A model generated the notes under the pieces. The model had not been told where the DNA came from. It saw only the letters and a program-made list of their open reading frames with translations, and ran no database searches. Of a stretch of 64,000 nt of DNA, positions 27,893-36,736 are shown one piece after another (position 1 is the stretch's first letter; each line of letters opens with the position of its first letter). The position numbers and the translations under genes are program-made. The DNA comes from Phycisphaerae bacterium (lineage in GTDB: Bacteria; Planctomycetota; Phycisphaerae; UBA1845): positions 24,262 through 88,261 of the forward strand of contig JAJDDW010000013.1 of assembly GCA_029260115.1 (NCBI GenBank), in the 5' to 3' direction.

Positions 27893-28843
27893 GTGACAAA
27901 TAGTAGCTCTATAAACGAAGTTCGTGCGGCGGATAGCCTGGCGGGACAATCGTTGGCTCCGCCACCACTTTTGCGTGCCGGTTTTGCTGGTTTACTTATG
28001 GGATTAGCCAATCTCGTACCCGGCGTGTCCGGCGGTACGATGGTGGTCATCATGGGCTTGTATGACGAGTTCATATCCAGCGTCGCGGATGTCGCCCGGT
28101 TGCGATTCTCGCGTAGAGGTATCATATTTCTAGCGACTTTGGGCGGGGTTGCGATAGTTACGATTGCTGTTTTAGCTGGGACGTTAAGTCGCGCGGTCAC
28201 GGCTTATCCTTCCATGATGTTTTCTTTGTTTATTGGCCTAACATTAGGTGGCGCGCCAGTGTTGATTCGCATGTTATCCGGTAATCGGCGTATGGCAGTT
28301 TTTGGCGGCGTTGTCGGAGTGTTGATGATGGCTGGTATTGCCATGACCGCCAGTGAGCCTGTAGACAAAGAGGCTATCAAAGAAGCGGTCGCAGCCGGGA
28401 CGCTGGTAATACAGCCTGCTTATGGTCGCGACCTCGCAGCCGGTGCCCTAGGCATGTCAGCCATGGTTTTGCCAGGTATATCCGGCGCGTATATGTTGCT
28501 CATCCTCGGTCGTTATGAAACGATTCTCGCGGCTATTGCTGCCGCGAAATCTTATGCCATCTCCGGCGGCACGGATGGCGATCCGATTACCTTTCTGGGC
28601 GTGATCGTTCCAACGGCGATTGGGTCAGTGTTGAGTCTTGTGTTGCTTAGCAATTTTTTGAAGTGGATGTTGGTCCGGCATCGAACCTGGATGATTGGTC
28701 TGTTGTTGGGCATGCTCGTTGGCTCGGTGTTTTGCATTTGGCCATTTGATCCTGCTAGCACAGGTAGTGACTATGTGTTCGGCGGACTGTTGGCGTTAGC
28801 TGGTTTTGTCGGTACGGCCAGCCTGTCGCGCATCACAGCGTAG
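27893..28843 (+). CDS. DUF368 family (PopT-type) undecaprenyl-phosphate translocase
   Basis: A 316-residue membrane protein with about 8-9 helices. It has the two DUF368 hallmark re-entrant motifs: GLANLVPGVSGGTMVVIMGL near 38-57 and the later LPGISGAYMLLILGRYE. DUF368 proteins (PopT) were shown to return undecaprenyl phosphate across the cytoplasmic membrane for reuse in cell-wall synthesis. GTG is the start. Two PGxSG motifs and the length are typical. The neighbouring GT-C and AsmA-like genes also deal with lipid carriers or lipids. Confidence 0.88.
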   Translation: MTNSSSINEVRAADSLAGQSLAPPPLLRAGFAGLLMGLANLVPGVSGGTMVVIMGLYDEFISSVADVARLRFSRRGIIFLATLGGVAIVTIAVLAGTLSRAVTAYPSMMFSLFIGLTLGGAPVLIRMLSGNRRMAVFGGVVGVLMMAGIAMTASEPVDKEAIKEAVAAGTLVIQPAYGRDLAAGALGMSAMVLPGISGAYMLLILGRYETILAAIAAAKSYAISGGTDGDPITFLGVIVPTAIGSVLSLVLLSNFLKWMLVRHRTWMIGLLLGMLVGSVFCIWPFDPASTGSDYVFGGLLALAGFVGTASLSRITA

Positions 28844-28866
28844 GATTATTTTCATGCGTCAGATGG

Positions 28867-29166
28867 TTAGAGTAGAAATGGATCCTGATCCCTGTCGTCC
28901 TCATCGTCATCAACTTTCCATTGGTCAGCTTCACTGGCCTCGTCGATTTCGCGTTCCATATGTTTGAACATTTTTTCTTGTAGCGGTGCAAAACGACGGT
29001 GCATGGCTTGGGTCGCTTCATTCGATCGCGTGAGCGCCATCAACTGTACGAGTTGCAACTTGGACAGGCATTCGGGTTCCTTAATGGTCGAAAACGGGTC
29101 ACATCGAAGGTTTGGTGATCCATCCGCATGTTGGTGATAGAATTCACAATCTTTGCAATGTAGCAT
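28867..29166 (-). CDS. small zinc-ribbon-like protein
   Basis: A 99-residue protein starting MLHCKDCEFYHQ and continuing to LRCDPFSTIKEPEC. Two Cys pairs (CKDC, then C...C about 10 apart) fit a small metal-binding ribbon. A helical middle and an acidic Asp/Glu-rich C-terminus follow. An in-frame start at 29232 is possible, but GGAG lies about 12 bases before 29166 and the cysteine motif begins there. I do not recognise a named family. It is probably cytosolic and is transcribed convergently with the DUF368 gene. Confidence 0.6.
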   Translation of the reverse strand: MLHCKDCEFYHQHADGSPNLRCDPFSTIKEPECLSKLQLVQLMALTRSNEATQAMHRRFAPLQEKMFKHMEREIDEASEADQWKVDDDEDDRDQDPFLL

Positions 29167-29364
29167 GGTCTGTAAGGTTCTCCATTTAGCCAAGACAACC
29201 GAGTACCCCGGCATCATAGGGCAGGCAAGCATTTACCAAGCGTAGTATATCTCATTATGGGAATTCTCGCGGTTCAAAAAGCGAATTTCCCGATTTTTTT
29301 AATAACTTTACACTTGCGGAAAGCGCAAAAATGTGGGAAATTGTTGATATATTAATTGTCCCCT

Positions 29365-29432
29365 AACCGACCCGTCCCCCCATGGGTCGGTTTCCCCCAA
29401 GGCCCGGTCTACCCCACCGGGCCTCCTTTTTA
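29365..29432 (+). ncRNA. two tandem GC-rich hairpins with T-tract (terminator or small RNA)
   Basis: Hairpin 1 has arms AACCGACCC (29365-29373) and GGGTCGGTT (29384-29392). Hairpin 2 has arms GGCCCGGT (29401-29408) and ACCGGGCC (29416-29423), followed by TCCTTTTTA. No plus-strand gene lies closer than 520 bp upstream, so this is unlikely to be an ordinary gene terminator. It could be the 3' end of a small RNA starting near 29300-29340, where the DNA is AT-rich. The rest of 29167-29556 has no recognisable gene. Confidence 0.5.
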
Positions 29433-29556
29433 TACTTTCATTTTTACAGCCAAGCCGAATATATCTTACGGAATGAGGCCGTCGCGCTGCATCGGCTGGC
29501 ATGTAGCTACAGAGATTGCTTAGTGGCCCAATGCTAAAAACGAAATAATGCACGGG

Positions 29557-30984
29557 CTAGTTAGGATGTGTAGGATTGACGATTTTGTGGGGATTGAAAA
29601 TCAGTGTGGGATTGCGCAGGTAGGGATCGCCGGTGAGTCGCGACAGTTCGTGTTGACTGCGATTGAGAATATCCCTAGGGGCAAGGCCTTGGTCTACCAT
29701 GGCGATGAGGCTTAGGTTGCTGATGCAACATATCACGGCGACCATTAGTGCGCAGGCGAAGGCGCGTGGCCGGCGTTGCGCGAGGGTCAACAACGCGGCA
29801 AAGCCGAATGCGAATGCTACGTAGCAAGCGGCGTATCGACGGGGATAGCCGGGGCAATAGGAGAGCGCATATAGAGTCGTATGGGCTAGGAATCCGATTA
29901 ACAAAGCGAATCCAATAGGCGCTATTCGCCACTTCCTAAGTCTTAAGACTAAGCCAACAAGACAAATCGCGACCAATGGGTACAGCGTGAATAGTCCAGA
30001 GGGTGGCTTTAGCAATTCGGTGTAGTAATCAAATTTCGCAAGTGATGGCCCGTATCTCATCACGCCGCCCACTATCGCACCTTCAACAACCAGATTGGTA
30101 ATGATCTGTGGTAGCATGCACAGGCATGCTATCGCGATAGCTGCGAGCGCTAATAGAAGATCGGGAATAAGACGCTCATTCCTAGTGCGTGCTTGTCGCC
30201 AAAAGTTCGGAATCAGCACGACGCTTGGGATAAGAACCCATACGAAGTTATAATAGCGAATGGCGATCATCATGCCGACGCCTAACCCAAGTAGGCAGGC
30301 TCGCGGGAGGTTCCATCCCCGGCGGTAGATCGTATCGGTCGCCCACACACAAAGGCTAACGAATGCGAAGCTGGAGGCGTGCGACATGGTGGGTTCTATG
30401 CTGACGAAATAGATCGTGTTCGTCCCCGCATAGACGAGGGCGGTGGTAATCGCCGAGATTTTCTCTGTGAAGTACCGGCGGAGCAAGTCGAATACAATCA
30501 TCAGGCCGAGCAAGCCGACGATGACGTGACCCAAGGGGACTAGCGCGGCGTAATAATTAGAATACCCATCGCGCGGTAAGTGAGCTGCTGCCACTGTGTT
30601 ATGTACTACCGTGCAAACGTCTGCGAGTACTAGAAAAGGAAAAGCGATGATAGACCAGCCGCAGGGCATGATATTTTTCAAATGACCGTTGTCGGAAACC
30701 AGTGAAATATATTCGCCGCTCGCTTTGAAACTTTCCATGGCGAGCATGTTGTTTTTGAATTGCAGATCGCCGTCGAAGTACCAAGAATGGGCGTGGGTGA
30801 AATATAAGTAGCTGTCCGACGTCGTAAACGTGTGGCCATATCGCATCGTGGTGTAAATGTATAGTAAGAAACTGGCTGATACGACGGCGAGCAAAATCAG
30901 ATGTGCGCTGGATACGCTGATTCTTGAGGCATACCGCCTGCGCGCTGGCGACAGTGCGATAGATGGTGGGTTTATCGTATTCAA
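29557..30984 (-). CDS. multi-pass membrane protein, probable GT-C glycosyltransferase
   Basis: A 475-residue protein with about 11-12 hydrophobic segments. The first large loop after helix 1 carries TTSDSYLYFTHAHSWYFDGD, with acidic and His residues where GT-C enzymes bind the lipid-sugar donor. A Tyr/Gly-rich stretch, YCPGYPRRYAACYVAFAFGF, lies in a late helix. No exact family match is recognised. Its placement in the GT-C superfamily rests on topology and the loop 1 acidic residues and is moderate at best. It is monocistronic. Confidence 0.6.
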   Translation of the reverse strand: MNTINPPSIALSPARRRYASRISVSSAHLILLAVVSASFLLYIYTTMRYGHTFTTSDSYLYFTHAHSWYFDGDLQFKNNMLAMESFKASGEYISLVSDNGHLKNIMPCGWSIIAFPFLVLADVCTVVHNTVAAAHLPRDGYSNYYAALVPLGHVIVGLLGLMIVFDLLRRYFTEKISAITTALVYAGTNTIYFVSIEPTMSHASSFAFVSLCVWATDTIYRRGWNLPRACLLGLGVGMMIAIRYYNFVWVLIPSVVLIPNFWRQARTRNERLIPDLLLALAAIAIACLCMLPQIITNLVVEGAIVGGVMRYGPSLAKFDYYTELLKPPSGLFTLYPLVAICLVGLVLRLRKWRIAPIGFALLIGFLAHTTLYALSYCPGYPRRYAACYVAFAFGFAALLTLAQRRPRAFACALMVAVICCISNLSLIAMVDQGLAPRDILNRSQHELSRLTGDPYLRNPTLIFNPHKIVNPTHPN

Positions 30985-31143
30985 AGTTTCGACTACCAGA
31001 TACCGTCTTCCACCAGCTCAGGCCGCAGCGTAGATTGCTGATGGCCCGTATGGCGCAAGATGCAATCATGGCGATGTGTGTATTATCGGCGGTACAATGA
31101 CCCTACTGAAATACTTTGCGCGGGGTGAGAAAAGAAATTGAGG

Positions 31144-31692
31144 CTATTTGGGGGTGGCTAATGGTTGCGTGGACGCTTCGTCAATGGCATTGAGAAGGTC
31201 GTGTTCGCTGCGTCGGTCACGTCGAATCGTGCGCCACAGCGTATTCTGCTCTTCAGTCGTTGCGGCGTCTCGATCGATGGGGGTTTCGTTGGGGGTATCC
31301 TGTCCCGAGTAATCTCGCTGGAGCATACGATGTGCTTCGGTGACCCGCTGCTGCAATAATACTTTGCAGTAGACTGCCGGCTGCTCGTCATCTCCTTGTA
31401 CCAGTATTTCAGCATGACGACGTGTGCTATCGCTATGTTGGTTCATTCGGCTGATGCGTTGTGGTGTTGATGTCGCGTTGGCACTGGCGCGTATACTGCC
31501 GATGCTGGCGTCCCTTTGATACACGACGTAGCCTTGCTCACGCATGGCCTCTTCCGCGATGGTCAATAGCGCTGTTTGCTCTAGGGGGGGAACCTGTCGC
31601 ACGCTGTAATGTGATAGGTCAACGGTGGTGGTCGCGCACCCGGCTAAGAGTAGAGGAATCGCAACGATCGCGAATTTTGATATTATAAACAT
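31144..31692 (-). CDS. hypothetical lipoprotein
   Basis: A 182-residue protein from the internal ATG at 31692, which begins a clean lipoprotein signal (MFIISKFAIVAIPLLLAGC, lipobox LAGC). A longer frame starts at 31776, but its extra 28 residues are polar and would bury the signal. The mature part is polar and rich in Arg, Thr, Gln and Glu, with SIRASANATSTPQR. The family is unknown; it is probably outer-membrane or periplasmic. It lies downstream of the STAS gene and may share its transcript. Confidence 0.65.
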   Translation of the reverse strand: MFIISKFAIVAIPLLLAGCATTTVDLSHYSVRQVPPLEQTALLTIAEEAMREQGYVVYQRDASIGSIRASANATSTPQRISRMNQHSDSTRRHAEILVQGDDEQPAVYCKVLLQQRVTEAHRMLQRDYSGQDTPNETPIDRDAATTEEQNTLWRTIRRDRRSEHDLLNAIDEASTQPLATPK

Positions 31693-31791
31693 CGAAGCAG
31701 TGAAAGCGAGCCGAGGTGCTCCGTAAGTTGCGCGTTCTTTATAGCCGCGTGACCAACTGTCGTTGTCGTGTGGCATGGTCTAGGTCATTCC

Positions 31792-32157
31792 TTAATCTTC
31801 AAGGTTGATTACAGGCGGCGTTTCGCAGGCCAGTTGGACAGAAGCTAGGGCCGTGGCGACGCTATCGGAAAATTCAAACACTTTGTCCAGGCCCGTAACT
31901 AAAAAGATGCCCCACGCATTATTGCTAATTTCGCAAAGGACCATTTTTTGTTTGGCGATTAATAGCTGTTTGCGTAGTTTTAGTAGCTTAGCAATGTTAG
32001 ACGAGTTGATGTAATTGACGGCGGCAAAGTTAAGCACAGTGGACAAGCAATCGTTTTTATCTGCACGATCGAGTAGCGCATTGAGGTCGTCCGTGAATGC
32101 AGGATCATCCTGCAATTCAACAACCAATATAGTTTCAGACCATTTTTCAATGGACAC
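31792..32157 (-). CDS. STAS-domain protein (anti-sigma factor antagonist-like)
   Basis: A 121-residue single STAS domain. The phosphorylation loop reads VNYINSSNIAKL, corresponding to the VxFIDSSGL loop of SpoIIAA/RsbV with a candidate Ser retained but Asp replaced by Asn. GTG at 32157 is chosen because GGAG lies 8 bases upstream. A longer frame to 32349 would overlap the RNase HII-like gene and has no ribosome-binding site. Such proteins act in partner-switching with a kinase and a PP2C phosphatase. A PP2C protein is encoded at 50182-51990, but no anti-sigma kinase is visible. The pairing is an inference. Confidence 0.75.
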   Translation of the reverse strand: MSIEKWSETILVVELQDDPAFTDDLNALLDRADKNDCLSTVLNFAAVNYINSSNIAKLLKLRKQLLIAKQKMVLCEISNNAWGIFLVTGLDKVFEFSDSVATALASVQLACETPPVINLED

Positions 32158-32281
32158 GCTATTATCTCCGCAACGGTTCAATTCACCATGCGCAGCGTAC
32201 GCCTCTGGCGCGTTTATGTCAATGTTGAGGGGGTTAGTAGAGGCTGCTAGGTGGACGCGATTGAGGATGGCGCTAGCATTG

Positions 32282-33244
32282 TTAACGCTGTCTAATGAGC
32301 ATATTGCGATCGATGCCGAGCAGGTCAATGGTATTGTTTGTATCCACAAGCCATCGCTGGGCGTCGGTGTAATAGCCAGCGGTGGGCTTTAGGCCTGGCA
32401 GCTGCGATGACCAATATGTATTGAAAGCGTACATACACATTTCTCGAAGATACTTGCTGTATACGCTTGCTAAGGCGATAGGGAGGTGGTGGTCCTCGCC
32501 TTTGGTCGTGAATTCAATATCAACCGTCTCGGATGCGTGCGACAAATGGTATGCGCTGCGTTGTGGAGATTCTTCTACGATGGACAGCGCATGTGCTGGC
32601 CAAGAGGTGTTGAGCGTTTCGCGGTATCGCTGCCGGCCCCCGAGGCGGTCAACACAAATTCTTACATGCTCATCGCGCCCTTTACGCATGATTTTTGAAA
32701 TTAAACGCAGCACAAGACCAATTAAGGCGGCTGCTTTATTGTGGGTTCGGCTGACAATTTGGTTGAATGCCCCTTCGAGAAGCGGAGCGCAGTATACGCC
32801 CAAAAGCTGAACGCCTTGTTGGTTACAGTCACGCTTGATCGCATTAGCGCGGGTAGTAATATCCCCCACGCCTTCGCTGATAGGTATGTCAAAAGATGCG
32901 TCTGCATACCATGGGTAAGCGACTAACTCGGGCGTGGTGTTGGGTGATACGACATCCAGATATTCACGAAAGCTTGTGGGCTGTTTACCGATTGCAGATA
33001 GCATGACCAGGGCCGTGCGCTCGAGAGGGGCGATACCCGATGATTTTGAGTAGAGCTTTTTGCTATCGGCGATGACGAGTTTTTGAGTTTTCTTTTTGGT
33101 GGCGGTCGAGCAGGACGCAGAGAGAATTTCCCACATGGATTCGTTGATTTTGTCGTCGGGAATTCTAAACACAGTGGCAGAGACGACGAGTGGACCTAGC
33201 GTTGGTCCATATCCTGCTTCGTCTATACCCGCGATGATTGCCAA
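32282..33244 (-). CDS. RNase HII-like protein (enlarged, divergent)
   Basis: A 320-residue protein whose N-terminus, AGIDEAGYGPTLGPLVVSA, matches the RNase HII signature GIDEAGRGPLAGPVV, including the catalytic Asp-Glu pair but with Tyr for the conserved Arg. ADSKKLYSKS matches DSKKLS. A later Asp lies in RICVDRLGG, and LPIALASVYSKYLRE matches the SIAAASILAKVTRD helix. RNase HII is normally ~200-250 residues; the extra length lies between these motifs. The loss of Arg in the GRG loop, which recognises the RNA-DNA junction, suggests altered specificity. TTG at 33244 is the only reasonable start. Confidence 0.7.
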   Translation of the reverse strand: MAIIAGIDEAGYGPTLGPLVVSATVFRIPDDKINESMWEILSASCSTATKKKTQKLVIADSKKLYSKSSGIAPLERTALVMLSAIGKQPTSFREYLDVVSPNTTPELVAYPWYADASFDIPISEGVGDITTRANAIKRDCNQQGVQLLGVYCAPLLEGAFNQIVSRTHNKAAALIGLVLRLISKIMRKGRDEHVRICVDRLGGRQRYRETLNTSWPAHALSIVEESPQRSAYHLSHASETVDIEFTTKGEDHHLPIALASVYSKYLREMCMYAFNTYWSSQLPGLKPTAGYYTDAQRWLVDTNNTIDLLGIDRNMLIRQR

Positions 33245-33377
33245 GATAATCCAGTCATAAAAAAGTGTAACACATCTGTGTCATGCTCAATGTAGATAGC
33301 TATACACGACACCGCAAGCATAGGACGAACAGCGTTGATTGAGGCACAGGTAAAGCGAAGCTGAAGTGTGAACTAGC

Positions 33378-34196
33378 TTACTTGCCGCCCAGGCACATTG
33401 GGCGGAGGGCGCGAAGCAGTTTACGCTCAATCTTAGCCTCCTTATCTTTGAGGTCGCAGTTGAACAGGTCGTGTTGACGGCCTGCTTGCCCTCGGGTTCG
33501 TTCGAGTAGGTGCGAGATGCGTCGTAAACATTCCTTGGTCTTGGGGCCTCGCGCGCCAATGCCCGAGTTCACAATAACGACGTCGCTTTCCACCAGGCCA
33601 TGATAGGCTGGCTGGAGTTGGATGCGGGTTGCTAATTCATCGCCGAGTGGAGAATAAAGAAAATGTCGCATTTGAGAATCGCTCATGTCGGTTCGTTCTT
33701 CGGATGGGTCTACTTCGTTAATAGAGTCTCCGTCAAATAGGCCGAAGATTTCTGAGGCAAATGTTGCGGTGTCGTCGAGCACGCGCTGCAGTTCGACGGC
33801 GGCTCGTTGGGGGTCGCGAAATACATCTTCGATCATCGAGGGTACGGGCATAACGAAAATGCGATGATCGTAAGGATAAGCGCAGCGTAGCGCGGGGTCT
33901 GCGTCGGCTTCGATAAGTACCGTTCCATAACGATCGCTTTTATGTATCGCGGTGAGCGTCTCGGATAAAACTTCAATGATGCGTTCTGGGTCGAAGTCTA
34001 GCCAGCTGGCTGTCGCGACGCCGTATTTCGATGCGGGTTTTTTTAGTTCCACGATGGGCGCTTTTTTTTCGCCGGTATGATCGACAAGTCGTATGTAGTG
34101 TGGCTTCTGTTTGTATAGGCGAGCGATCATCATGCGCGATAAGGCGCTCTTGCCGCTATGTCGTGGTCCACTGAGGAAAGTTACGCGAAGGCCCAT
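33378..34196 (-). CDS. P-loop NTPase-like protein of unknown function
   Basis: A 272-residue protein beginning MGLRVTFLSGPRHSGKSALS, a clear Walker A loop (GPRHSGKS). A hydrophobic strand, TVLIEADADP, is a plausible Walker B. The N-terminal layout recalls MobB-like and small ATP-binding proteins, but no specific family is recognised. The C-terminal ~60 residues are basic (RTRGQAGRQ..., KIERKLLRALR), possibly for nucleic acid or protein contact. The ATG at 34196 has AGGAAAC 10 bases upstream; an in-frame start at 34214 is less likely. It follows the DUF6115-like gene on the same strand after about 180 bp. Confidence 0.65.
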   Translation of the reverse strand: MGLRVTFLSGPRHSGKSALSRMMIARLYKQKPHYIRLVDHTGEKKAPIVELKKPASKYGVATASWLDFDPERIIEVLSETLTAIHKSDRYGTVLIEADADPALRCAYPYDHRIFVMPVPSMIEDVFRDPQRAAVELQRVLDDTATFASEIFGLFDGDSINEVDPSEERTDMSDSQMRHFLYSPLGDELATRIQLQPAYHGLVESDVVIVNSGIGARGPKTKECLRRISHLLERTRGQAGRQHDLFNCDLKDKEAKIERKLLRALRPMCLGGK

Positions 34197-34375
34197 CAAC
34201 TGTTTCCTGTGCAAACGATATCTATAACCCGCGCAATCTATCTTACGCTATTTTGAAGCGGCGACCATCGCCTATATAGGGGATTCTTAAATAAACGTAG
34301 TATGGTTTCGAGCAAAAGCTTCTGGCATGGCACGCTTTCGCCTGCGATAGTCAAGTATAGCTTGCTCTAAAAGGG

Positions 34376-34993
34376 CTATTTTTTGGCTGTGATAGCGCCG
34401 CTAGCCTCTCTCTGCGTTTTTCTTAGTGACAAAATCAACTCAACTTCTCCGGTCATGCGGCCTACCTTGGCAGCGATGTCCACGGGGCACATGCCAGCAT
34501 CAGCCAGGCGATAAACTTCTGCGTGCATATGGGGGGCGGGTGTGGCGATGGCTGGTTTTTTTGATACGGCCATTGATGCTGGTTTGGATGCAAAAGTCGG
34601 TGCACTGTCTGCGACGGTCACGTCTAATGAGGATGGCTGACGAGATGTGCTGGTCAGTCGAGACAGTTGCGCGATACGTTCGTCGGCGTCGCGGATGACC
34701 ATTTCGAGCTTGGCATATTTGGTGTCGATTCGTCCATGAATCTGCCGGGCTAGCTCGTCTAATTCGACCATGACGGCTTCGAGGTCTCTCTTGGCTTTGG
34801 TCTCCTGAGTCATTTTTGCGTAGCGCTGCCGAGCGGGAGAGGTTGGCTCGCGAGATTCGCGAATGCGCTTAGCTGTGGAGCGCATGACGATCGACAAGCC
34901 TATAATTCCGAGGCCAAGCATACCTAGCTGGATAGCGCTAAAGCCTTGGGATGTTGATGGGGTTTGGGCAATGGTGATGAGAAAGTATGGCAA
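34376..34993 (-). CDS. membrane-anchored coiled-coil protein, DUF6115-like C-terminus
   Basis: A 205-residue protein with an N-terminal membrane helix (~19-38, AIQLGMLGLGIIGLSIVM), a basic stretch, a predicted coiled coil (~65-120, rich in E, K, R and L), a Pro/Ala/Ser linker, and a C-terminal helix-turn-helix-like motif EVYRLADAGMCPVDIAAKVG, then GEVELILSL. That last motif is the one seen in DUF6115-type proteins. TTG at 34993 is the start, with a perfect GGAGGT 7 bases upstream. It has a single membrane anchor with a cytosolic body. The function is unknown. Confidence 0.7.
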   Translation of the reverse strand: MPYFLITIAQTPSTSQGFSAIQLGMLGLGIIGLSIVMRSTAKRIRESREPTSPARQRYAKMTQETKAKRDLEAVMVELDELARQIHGRIDTKYAKLEMVIRDADERIAQLSRLTSTSRQPSSLDVTVADSAPTFASKPASMAVSKKPAIATPAPHMHAEVYRLADAGMCPVDIAAKVGRMTGEVELILSLRKTQREASGAITAKK

Positions 34994-35047
34994 TGCAACG
35001 ACCTCCCTGTCGTGTAGCTGTCACTAAATTTTTTGCCGCCTAATAAA

Positions 35048-36244
35048 TTATTGCGGCGTCGACGACGATGACCAAGCTATCCGGGCGGCGGTCATCACAT
35101 CGCCAATGGGTACGTCATGGGCCTTGGCTGCGGCGCGACAATCTTCGTATTCCGGCGACGCCTGGGCCGAGTCGTCAAGCGTCGCGATTTTCATACTAAT
35201 CTGGCCAAACGGCGTACTCACCGTTTCGTGTCTTCGCGGCAGCTTGGTTCGTCGAGCCTCCGTGCGGCGGATACCAAGCGTTTTCGTTTCGCGAAAGACG
35301 ATCCGCTCCATCGTAGCCACCTGGCCAGCTTCGCATAGCACCGTCAGAATCACGCCAGGCCGAGACTTCTTCATTTGTATCGGCATCGCGTAGGCGTCCA
35401 GTGCACCCGCGTCGAGCAATCGCTCGATGCAATAACCCACGATTTCAGGTGTGGTATCGTCGAGGTTCGTTTCCAATACTGAGATGAGGTCAGTTTCGGT
35501 TCCGGGAATAGCTGTCTCGTTCGTCTGGCTGCCTAGCATAACCCGCAGGACGTTGGGACGCGTTTGCCCATCGCGGGTTCCCGCGCCAAAGCCGATCGAC
35601 TCGATGCGCATAGGCGGCAACGGTCCGAAATTCTCGGCTAATGTCGTGAGGACGGCTGCGGCGGTTGGCGTGGTAAGTTCGCCGGTTTCGTTGGTCGCGG
35701 CGATGGGGATGCCTTTGAGAAGTTCAGCGGTGGCTGGTGCGGGAACGGGCATGACGCCGTGTTGGCAGGTGACGGTTCCAGAACCAACGGGAATCGCTGA
35801 GCAAATGACGCGGTCCACGCCCAGTAGGTGTAAAGCGAATACGGCTCCGGTGACATCTACGATGGCGTCGATCGCGCCGACTTCGTGAAAGTGAACCTTT
35901 TCAATCGTCGTGCCATGAACCGCAGCCTCGGCCATGGCTAGGCGCTCAAAGATGCGGATGGATTTTTCTTTTACAGAGGCTGGTAGGGCCGAGCCGATGA
36001 TGATTTCGACAACGTGCTTGAGATGGCGGTGGGGTTGATCCGCGGTTTCGTCTAAGCGAACATCGAATCGCGTAGCTGCGAAGCCTTGCTTGGTAATATT
36101 TTCGATGAAAATTTCATAGCCTACGACGCCCAGCGAGGATAGACCTTCGCGTAAGCGCGACGCATCTGCGCCAGCGTCAAGTAGCGAGGCGACAATCATG
36201 TCCCCGCCTGCCCCGTTAAAACAATCAAAGTATGCTGTAGTCAT
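35048..36244 (-). CDS. larC: nickel-pincer cofactor biosynthesis protein LarC
   Basis: Inserts nickel into the pyridinium-dithiocarboxylate cofactor of lactate racemase and related enzymes. The 398 residues start with the family signature AYFDCFNGAGGDMIVASLLD. They contain the conserved KVHFHEVGAIDAIVD and the C-terminal half with VLETNLDDTTPEIVGY. In Lactiplantibacillus LarC is made by a programmed frameshift from two frames; here it is one uninterrupted frame. larA, larB and larE are not in the window, so the cofactor's user is unknown. The frame is closed by TTATTG near the DUF6115 gene. It is transcribed alone. Confidence 0.9.
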   Translation of the reverse strand: MTTAYFDCFNGAGGDMIVASLLDAGADASRLREGLSSLGVVGYEIFIENITKQGFAATRFDVRLDETADQPHRHLKHVVEIIIGSALPASVKEKSIRIFERLAMAEAAVHGTTIEKVHFHEVGAIDAIVDVTGAVFALHLLGVDRVICSAIPVGSGTVTCQHGVMPVPAPATAELLKGIPIAATNETGELTTPTAAAVLTTLAENFGPLPPMRIESIGFGAGTRDGQTRPNVLRVMLGSQTNETAIPGTETDLISVLETNLDDTTPEIVGYCIERLLDAGALDAYAMPIQMKKSRPGVILTVLCEAGQVATMERIVFRETKTLGIRRTEARRTKLPRRHETVSTPFGQISMKIATLDDSAQASPEYEDCRAAAKAHDVPIGDVMTAARIAWSSSSTPQ

Positions 36245-36459
36245 AGGCTTTCCTTACCGAACGATAGCATAAAACCCTTGGGACGTCACATGCGTTCATG
36301 ATACAGGTCAACATATCGAGCCAGGTGATTCAGTAAGTCGAGCCGCATGCTTCAGCTTGCGCGTAGTTACGAATAATGATTGGCTTGCAATACAAGTAAG
36401 AACTGGCATACGAATTATGCCCCATCCTTCGGGTACTCCCGATGGATGGGAGAAGGCGC

Positions 36460-36510
36460 GTCATACCCGCGCAGGCGGGTATCCAGCGGTAGGTCAGGCT
36501 ATTGCCTGAC
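36460..36510. repeat. R2 repeat, copy a, followed by a palindrome
   Basis: GTCATACCCGCGCAGGCGGG and TATCCA (36460-36485) are the reverse complement of 37937-37962. Immediately after comes the palindrome GTCAGGCTATTGCCTGAC (36493-36510) and a T-rich run. The palindrome reads as a 7 bp stem with a T-tract and is the reverse complement of one at 70-87. The R2 unit is a REP-like sequence seen widely in bacterial genomes. The remaining bases of 36245-36736 hold R1 copy c and no gene. Confidence 0.7.
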
Positions 36511-36620
36511 ATTTTTTCTTATCGCGGAATGTTTCGGATTGCTATGCGATATGCTGAGCGTATAGATTAACTCGGTTCACCATATCAGAGAAATTGCTAG
36601 GGGCAGAGTATTGAACATCC

Positions 36621-36660
36621 ATCATCGACTCCCCCAGGTCCAAAAAGAAGAACCCGGGGC
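36621..36660 (-). repeat. R1 repeat, copy c (short, minus orientation)
   Basis: Reverse complement reads CCCGGGTTCTTCTTTTTGG, then ACCTGGGGGAGTCGATGAT. This matches 37820-37867 with almost no differences, in the opposite orientation, across the secreted-protein gene. Confidence 0.75.
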
Positions 36661-36736
36661 ATCCGGCAGGTCGTGCATCGCGTGACGAATTAGGATTGCG
36701 GATAAAGAAGTTGGCAAAGCCAGACCTGCTTGGTTA

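Noticed and set aside
29308..29553. An 81-residue minus-strand frame
   Set aside because: It crosses the two hairpins at 29365-29432 and has no start signal. The hairpins explain the DNA better.
36330..36512. A 60-residue minus-strand frame containing RWIPACAGMT
   Set aside because: This peptide is the familiar false translation of the GTCATACCCGCGCAGGCGGG repeat. There is no ribosome-binding site, and the frame spans repeat R2 and the neighbouring palindrome.
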